Part shown: positions 59,478 through 64,000 of the stretch, piece by piece
How positions within the stretch are numbered: the first letter of the stretch is position 1
Layout of the letters: every line of letters starts with the position of its first letter
NCBI RefSeq assembly: GCF_008364555.1
Contig: NZ_VTUC01000005.1
Coordinates: forward strand, 62,001 to 126,000
DNA from: Enterobacter vonholyi
Lineage (GTDB): Bacteria; Pseudomonadota; Gammaproteobacteria; Enterobacterales; Enterobacteriaceae
Direction of reading: 5' to 3'
DNA: 64,000 nucleotides
Translations under genes and position numbers: made by a program
The notes under the pieces: model-generated
Databases searched by the model: none
Told to the model about the DNA's origin: nothing
What the model saw: the letters and a program-made list of their open reading frames with translations, nothing else

Positions 59478-59523
59478 GCGCTCCTGTTGTCTTTTCACTA
59501 TCGTGAATTGATTACAGGAGCGC
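59478..59523 (-). promoter_or_regulatory. Leader hairpin that sequesters the leuA-paralogue Shine-Dalgarno
   Basis: In the minus-strand transcript GCGCTCCTGT (59523-59514) pairs perfectly with ACAGGAGCGC (59487-59478), which contains the AGGAG of the gene. The 26-nt loop holds a second small stem TTCAC-GATA-GTGAA. The start codon lies 3 nt beyond the stem. As DNA the same sequence is a 10-bp inverted repeat and might instead be an operator. Confidence 0.55.
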
Positions 59524-59603
59524 TGCTTTATCGAAACTGACAATCGCTGTCGCGTTCTGGACAACCGGGGCGGTTGCCCTGTGGCGGCTACCAGCGCAGA
59601 GGA

Positions 59604-61157
59604 TTAATGCGCACCGCCGCCGCCGCCGCCGCCGCCGGCACCAAACGGCGGTCTGGCAAACCACACCAGCCCCAGCAGGATGATAAAGATCCCTGCCGAT
59701 ATCCAGAAAATCTCGTTGGCCGAGATAATTAGCCCCTGGTTGGTTATCTGCTGGGCAATCCAGCCGGACGCCTGCTGCTCCGTCATTCCCATCCCCTGAA
59801 GCTGGCTATACATCTGCTGAGCATTTGGGTTGTACGGGTTCACCGCTTCGGTCAGCTGGGCGTGGTGCATAGATTCACGGTTCGTCCACAGGGTGGTGGT
59901 GATCGACGTACCGATGGAGCCCGCTAGCGTACGGGTGAAGTTCGACAGGCTCGACGCGGCCGCCAGACGCTCGGGCGGTAAGCCAGAGAGCGTGATGGTA
60001 GTCAGCGGCATAAAGAAGCACGCGACCGCGAAGCCCTGAATGAACTGCGGCCACGCAGAGGCGCCAAAGTCCATTCCTGGCTCAAAGGTATACGCACGCC
60101 AGTAGAAGCACACCGCATACATGATGAAGCTGAACGTCACCAGACGGCGCATGTCGAGCTTATGGGCGAAGCGGCCAATTATCGGTGACAGCAGGACCGG
60201 GATCACCCCGACCGGTGCTGAGGCCAGACCCGCCCAGGTTGCGGTATAGCCATACACCTCCTGCAATAGCTGCGGCAGCAGAACAATCGCGCCGAAGTAG
60301 AGCATATAGGCGAGGCTGATACACAGGCAGCCGATGGTAAAGTTTCGCGACTTAAACAGCGAGAGATCGACTATCGGGTTGTCGTCCGTCAGCTCCCAGA
60401 CGATCAGGAAGCTTATCGACACCACCGCGACAATGGTCAGGATGATAATTTCCTGCGAGTTGAACCAGTCGAGCTCTTTACCGCGGTCGAGCATGATCTG
60501 CAGACTGCCGATACCCAGGATCAGCAGCGCCAGCCCGATGCTGTCGATTCGCCGCTGTTCGGTGCGGGTCTCACGTCCCCGCAGCGACTGCAGCGTCATT
60601 AATACCACGACGGCGCCAATCGGTACGTTGATGAAGAAGATCCAGCCCCAGTGGTAGTTATCGCTGATGTACCCGCCCAGAATCGGTCCGCAGATGGGCG
60701 CGACGATAACGGTCATCGACCAGAGCGCCAGCGCGACGGAACGTTTTGCGGGAGGGTAGTTGCTCAGCAGCAAACTCTGAGAAAGCGGGATCAGCGGCCC
60801 GGCGACAATCCCCTGAATGACGCGGAAGAAAATCAGCATCGTCAGGCTGCTGGACATGCCGCACGCCCACGAGGCCAGTACAAACGCCACCGTGGACCAG
60901 AGGAACAGCTTCACCTCACCGACGCGCTTTGCCAGCCAGCCGGTAATCGGAATGGAGATGGCGTTTGCCACCCCAAACGAGGTAATGACCCAGGTCCCCT
61001 GGCTCAGCGACGAGCCAAGGTTACCGGCAATGGTCGGGATCGCCACGTTTGCGATGGTGGAGTCCAGCACCTGCATGAATGTAGCCAGCGACAGCGCGAT
61101 GGTCATAATGACCAGCTGCGCCCCTTCCAGCGGTTTTTGAGGCTTTTGCTGTTGCAT
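59604..61157 (-). CDS. emrB: Multidrug efflux MFS permease EmrB
   Basis: 517 residues from ATG 61157 (AAGGTG upstream; an in-frame GTG 9 bp earlier is less likely). 14-helix DHA2 proton antiporter that with EmrA and TolC exports hydrophobic drugs and uncouplers. DHA2 motifs include LDSTIANVAIPTIAGNLGSSLSQGTWVITS (helix 1-2), GWLAKRVGEVKLFLWS and GPILGGYI. The C-terminus is GAGGGGGGGGAH, encoded by a GCC/GGC repeat run. It follows emrA by 16 bp. Confidence 0.97.
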   Translation of the reverse strand: MQQQKPQKPLEGAQLVIMTIALSLATFMQVLDSTIANVAIPTIAGNLGSSLSQGTWVITSFGVANAISIPITGWLAKRVGEVKLFLWSTVAFVLASWACGMSSSLTMLIFFRVIQGIVAGPLIPLSQSLLLSNYPPAKRSVALALWSMTVIVAPICGPILGGYISDNYHWGWIFFINVPIGAVVVLMTLQSLRGRETRTEQRRIDSIGLALLILGIGSLQIMLDRGKELDWFNSQEIIILTIVAVVSISFLIVWELTDDNPIVDLSLFKSRNFTIGCLCISLAYMLYFGAIVLLPQLLQEVYGYTATWAGLASAPVGVIPVLLSPIIGRFAHKLDMRRLVTFSFIMYAVCFYWRAYTFEPGMDFGASAWPQFIQGFAVACFFMPLTTITLSGLPPERLAAASSLSNFTRTLAGSIGTSITTTLWTNRESMHHAQLTEAVNPYNPNAQQMYSQLQGMGMTEQQASGWIAQQITNQGLIISANEIFWISAGIFIILLGLVWFARPPFGAGGGGGGGGAH

Positions 61158-61173
61158 AACGCTCACCTTCGGA

Positions 61174-62346
61174 TTAACCGGCGTTTGCCTTCACGATGTC
61201 ATCGATCAGCTTGTTGACCGGATCGAGGCTAATTTCACGGGCGTTACTTTCATAAGCCGGGCTGCTGCGCACCTGGCTTGCCAGGATCTGACCGTCGCGG
61301 TTGGCGGTGTCAACCGTCACCAGCGTAGAGAGGCCGATACGCAGCGGGTGATCCGCCAGCTGTTTAGCATCCAGCTCAATACGTACGGGCAGACGCTGAA
61401 CCACTTTGATCCAGTTACCGGTGGCGTTCTGCGCAGGCAGCAGGGAGAAGGCGCTGCCGGTCCCCATATCCAGGCCGACCACTTTGCCGGTGTACTTCAC
61501 GTCATCGCCGTAAATGTCGCTGACAACCGTCGCGGTCTGGCCGATACGCATATGGGCAAGCTGCGTCTCTTTAAAGTTAGCGTCTACCCACAGGTTGTCC
61601 GCCGGCACGACCGCCATCAGCGGCGTGGTTGGGCTAATCTGTGCCCCTGGCTGGACGGAACGACGGGAGACATAGCCGGTCATCGGGCTGACGATTTTGG
61701 TACGCTGCAGGGCAAGCCACGCGTTGCGCACTTCAGTCGCCGCCTGCTGTACGGCGGGCTGGTTTTCCAGACTGGTGCCCAGCACCATCGCCTGGTTGGC
61801 GTTGTACTGTTGAATCGCCACGTCCAGCTGTGCCTGAGCGCTGGCAACGGCGTCGCGGGCGTGCTGCAGCTCTTCACGGCCAATCAGGTTAGCCGTCCCG
61901 AGCGGCACGCGGCGGTTCAGGTCGCTCTGCGCCTGTGCGAGTGCGGTTTTCTGCACGTCGATGTTGGCCTGCAGCTGTTTGCTGTTGATCATCAGCTGGC
62001 GGGTCTGACGGACGCTCGAGGCGAGCGCGGTCTGTGCTTTTTCAAACGCCTGCTGGGCGTCGGTTGGATCGAGGGTCACCAACACATCGCCTTTTTGCAC
62101 AAAGTCGGTATTGTCAGCCCAGACTTTCGTCACGCTGCCCGACACCTGCGCCATAATTTGTACCTGGTTCCCTGCCACGTACGCGTCGTCAGTCTCTTCA
62201 GCATGACGCAGTACTAAAAACCAATAGATCCCATATGCCACGGCAATAATGATAAAGAGCAAGGTCAACAGAAGAAGGGCGCTCTTACGTTTGCCTTTCT
62301 TGTTGGCCGGTTGCTGCGGGGTAGTGCTCTCCGCATTTGCGCTCAT
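61174..62346 (-). CDS. emrA: Membrane fusion protein EmrA
   Basis: 390 residues, as in E. coli, from ATG 62346 (GGAGAAC upstream). Periplasmic adaptor of the EmrAB-TolC pump. A short cytoplasmic tail (residues 1-25), one membrane helix (about 26-45), a HlyD-type barrel-sandwich domain (EETDDAYVAGNQVQIMAQVSGSV...), a long coiled-coil hairpin (about 95-205) and beta-barrel return. Second gene of mprA-emrA-emrB; two hairpins lie between mprA and emrA. Confidence 0.97.
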   Translation of the reverse strand: MSANAESTTPQQPANKKGKRKSALLLLTLLFIIIAVAYGIYWFLVLRHAEETDDAYVAGNQVQIMAQVSGSVTKVWADNTDFVQKGDVLVTLDPTDAQQAFEKAQTALASSVRQTRQLMINSKQLQANIDVQKTALAQAQSDLNRRVPLGTANLIGREELQHARDAVASAQAQLDVAIQQYNANQAMVLGTSLENQPAVQQAATEVRNAWLALQRTKIVSPMTGYVSRRSVQPGAQISPTTPLMAVVPADNLWVDANFKETQLAHMRIGQTATVVSDIYGDDVKYTGKVVGLDMGTGSAFSLLPAQNATGNWIKVVQRLPVRIELDAKQLADHPLRIGLSTLVTVDTANRDGQILASQVRSSPAYESNAREISLDPVNKLIDDIVKANAG

Positions 62347-62377
62347 TGTTGTTCTCCACGATCTTCTTATTTTCACA

Positions 62378-62429
62378 TCGGCTGAGCCGACCTGTTGTCA
62401 GAAAGGCCAGCAGTGTGACGTGCTGGCCT
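62378..62429 (-). terminator. Two hairpins between mprA and emrA, candidate attenuator
   Basis: On the minus transcript AGGCCAGCA (62429-62421) pairs with TGCTGGCCT (62412-62404), followed by TTCT. Then TCGGC and GCCGA (62390-62378) pair around a 3-base loop. The first may partly terminate mprA transcription before emrAB. Confidence 0.5.
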
Positions 62430-62472
62430 GTCGGTTTTCTTATGAATCAGGAATGGTGAGCGTGTCGTCGCG

Positions 62473-63003
62473 TTAGCGCAGCGCCTCAAGAACGGCGCCG
62501 TCTTCATCCATCTGGTCCAGACGGGTGAGCAGCTTGCGAGTGATGTGCTCAAGCTGGTCGCGCTCGGCAGTGCTGAGGACAGACCAGAGTTTGTGCAGGC
62601 AATTGTGCTGAGGTGGCAGCACCTCGCGCAGGAACTGGTGACCTTTATCGGTCAGTTGCAGATGCAGGCAGCGGCGATCGTTGTCGCTTTCGCGGCGCTC
62701 AATCCAGCCACGCTTTTCGAGTTCATCGGCAATACGGGTCGCATTGGTACGGGAGGAGCCCAGCGCGCAGCTCAGTTCGGAAGGCTGAATGCTGTGATTT
62801 TCCTGAGACTCCAGCGTGATCAACGCCATAAACAATGTCTCGTTAATCCCTTGAGCTTTCAGCATTTTATTACGGTTTTCCAGCAGCTTACCCTGCATGT
62901 GCATGCACAGGCGAGTCAGCAGGATTTCCTGGTACGGAAAGTCCTCATGGCGACTGGCGCGGAATTTAAGCATTTGTTCAATGGGCGTAAACGAACTATC
63001 CAT
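62473..63003 (-). CDS. mprA: MarR-family repressor MprA (EmrR)
   Basis: 176 residues, as in E. coli. It represses its own operon with emrAB and releases on binding uncouplers such as CCCP, salicylate or nalidixic acid. Winged helix: [49 protein letters not shown]. Dimerisation helices at both ends. A 9-bp dyad upstream (63049-63074) is its likely operator. The E. coli neighbours ygaZ and ygaH are not between this gene and the next MFS gene. Confidence 0.96.
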   Translation of the reverse strand: MDSSFTPIEQMLKFRASRHEDFPYQEILLTRLCMHMQGKLLENRNKMLKAQGINETLFMALITLESQENHSIQPSELSCALGSSRTNATRIADELEKRGWIERRESDNDRRCLHLQLTDKGHQFLREVLPPQHNCLHKLWSVLSTAERDQLEHITRKLLTRLDQMDEDGAVLEALR

Positions 63004-63048
63004 TTGGGCATAACCTCATTAATTACAGCCGATATAGTAACGACAGTG

Positions 63049-63074
63049 ACAAATAATGTAAATGAATTATTTGT
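63049..63074. promoter_or_regulatory. Candidate MprA operator
   Basis: Perfect dyad ACAAATAAT (63049-63057) and ATTATTTGT (63066-63074) with an 8-bp spacer, 46-71 bp upstream of mprA. Confidence 0.5.
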
Positions 63075-63316
63075 GCGGTTATATCCGCCAAACTTATGTC
63101 ACCATCAGAAAGCGCCGGGTAAGTCCGTGACCCGGTGAGCACAGAAAGCGTAGGGTATGAACCCGCTGAGGAAAGGATGTGAGGACAGGGGTCTGAACTA
63201 TTCATGCCAATTGTAAATATGTCACCCACATTAAAATTTCTGGGATAAATGATTACGTTTACATTAACAGAGTGAAGGGCCTCTTAACACCCTAAGAGGC
63301 CAACTCAATGTAAATG
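63075..63316. other. Intergenic region between mprA and the downstream MFS gene
   Basis: No gene supported. It contains a short hairpin CGCCGGGT/ACCCGGTG (about 63113-63135) and the long stem after the MFS gene (63258-63314). With 63004-63074 it makes a 313-bp gap that holds the mprA promoter. ygaZ/ygaH sequence is not seen. Confidence 0.6.
63258..63314 (-). terminator. Long hairpin at the 3' end of the MFS gene
   Basis: Inner perfect stem GGCCTCTTA (63278-63286) with TAAGAGGCC (63293-63301). An outer stem TTTACATT (63258-63265) pairs with AATGTAAA (63307-63314), ending 2 bp from the stop codon. No T-tract follows, so it may protect the 3' end or act with Rho. Confidence 0.5.
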
Positions 63317-64000
63317 TTAGTTAATTGCATCCTGACGGTGGTAACCGCGCCACCATACTAGCAGGTTGAGGGTAGCGACGATGGCCCCAATCGCACACAC
63401 CCCCGACCAGCCCGCATGCTGCCACGCCGACGCTGAAATTAGCGAACCCGCAGCGCCGCCGATAAAGTAGCTGGTCATGTAGCCGGCCGTCAGGCGGTTA
63501 CGCGCCTCTGGCTTCACGCGATAGATAACGGTCTGATTGGTAATGTGAACGCCCTGTACGGTGAGATCGAGTACCAGGATACCGACGATCAGCGCCAGCA
63601 CCGAGATGTGTCCGTACCAGATCGCCGCCCAGGAGAGCAGAAGTAAAATCAGTCCTGCGGAGGTGGTCAGGTGGGATTTGCCCTTGTCGGCCAGCCCGCC
63701 TGCGGGACGCGCGCCCAGCGCGCCTGCGGCACCGGCCAGGCCGAACAGGCCAATCACCCCTTCGGAATAATTGAACGGCGGTGCGGCCAGCAGAAACGCC
63801 ATCGACGTCCACAGAATGCTGAAGTTAGCGAAGGTGAAGCAGCCCAGCAGGGCGCGAGTGCGCAGAAGCTTATCTTGGGTGAACAGGCTGAAAACGGAGG
63901 CCAGCAGCTGCGGGTAGTTCAGGTGATTTTCCTGCTTCACTTTTGGCAGCCCGCGCCACAGCGCCAGCGCCATAACGACCATCAGCACGCTCGCCACCCA
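63317..64000 (-). CDS. MFS transporter (YgaY-like), C-terminal part (runs off the window)
   Basis: 227 codons visible, entering from base 64000; the N-terminal half lies outside. About six hydrophobic segments follow the central loop (LPKVKQENHLNYPQLLASVFSLFTQDKLLR), so this is the second half of a 12-segment carrier. The motif GLAGAAGALGARPAGGLADKG is the C-half repeat of MFS motif A. Sequence and location upstream of mprA fit the ygaY family, which is a pseudogene in E. coli K-12. Here the visible part is intact. Function unknown. Confidence 0.85.
   Translation of the reverse strand, partial: WVASVLMVVMALALWRGLPKVKQENHLNYPQLLASVFSLFTQDKLLRTRALLGCFTFANFSILWTSMAFLLAAPPFNYSEGVIGLFGLAGAAGALGARPAGGLADKGKSHLTTSAGLILLLLSWAAIWYGHISVLALIVGILVLDLTVQGVHITNQTVIYRVKPEARNRLTAGYMTSYFIGGAAGSLISASAWQHAGWSGVCAIGAIVATLNLLVWWRGYHRQDAIN

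Overview
The window is chromosomal DNA of an Enterobacteriaceae member. Gene content and order follow the E. coli mutS–fhlA–hyp/hyc–asc–hydN/hypF–nor–srl–mltB–recA–alaS–csrA–gshA–luxS–emrAB backbone almost gene for gene. The cargo between backbone genes (hydroxyarylic acid decarboxylase operon, NiCoT nickel permease, siderophore-type ABC transporter, second leuA) and the high-GC codon use fit the Enterobacter cloacae complex or a close relative. This assignment is inference; no marker in the window fixes the species. There is no phage, insertion sequence, CRISPR array or plasmid gene.

Layout. 1-4 kb: the 5' part of an MFS exporter with a divergent LysR regulator, then a MarR regulator divergent from a three-gene hydroxyarylic acid decarboxylase operon (UbiX-like, UbiD-like, zinc-ribbon D subunit). 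4-7.5 kb: mutS, preceded by a SymE-type toxin gene with a LexA-like box, and divergent ygbA. 7.5-11.6 kb: a Fur-box iron/siderophore ABC transporter plus MFS gene, all on the minus strand. 11.7-25.4 kb: the formate hydrogenlyase region, with fhlA and hypABCDE on minus, hycABCDEFGHI on plus, and back-to-back sigma-54 promoters. 25.5-29.6 kb: ascG divergent from ascFB (beta-glucosides). 29.7-33.6 kb: hydN, hypF and a nickel permease. 34-38.3 kb: norVW and norR (NO detoxification). 38.3-43.2 kb: the sorbitol operon srlAEBD-gutM-srlR-gutQ. 43.4-47.2 kb: mltB, then a zinc-type ABC transporter with a Zur-like palindrome and a 35-codon leading ORF. 47.3-53.6 kb: pncC, recA, recX, alaS, csrA, tRNA-Ser and four identical tRNA-Arg genes. 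53.7-57 kb: yqaB, yqaA, gshA, the sRNA micA and luxS. 57-64 kb: an AraC regulator convergent with a second-type leuA, then emrB, emrA, mprA and the 3' part of another MFS gene.

How the genes work together. The 12-34 kb segment is a complete anaerobic formate-to-hydrogen module: enzyme subunits (HycB-G), chaperone and protease (HycH, HycI), NiFe-cofactor maturation (HypA-F), activator and anti-activator (FhlA, HycA), a ferredoxin-like partner (HydN) and a nickel importer. Next to it are two nitric-oxide-response genes or operons (norVW with NorR; ygbA with an NsrR-like site). Metal homeostasis recurs three times (Fur-type iron, nickel, Zur-type zinc). The SOS response appears twice (recA and the SymE-like gene).

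The strongest items for a second look are a hairpin that would bury the Shine-Dalgarno of the second leuA, the Zur-box zinc cassette with its tiny membrane ORF, the LexA-box symE-like gene directly upstream of mutS, and two matched operator-like sites between the MarR gene and the decarboxylase operon. All operator and promoter calls come from reading the sequence against remembered consensus motifs. Nothing was searched or aligned.
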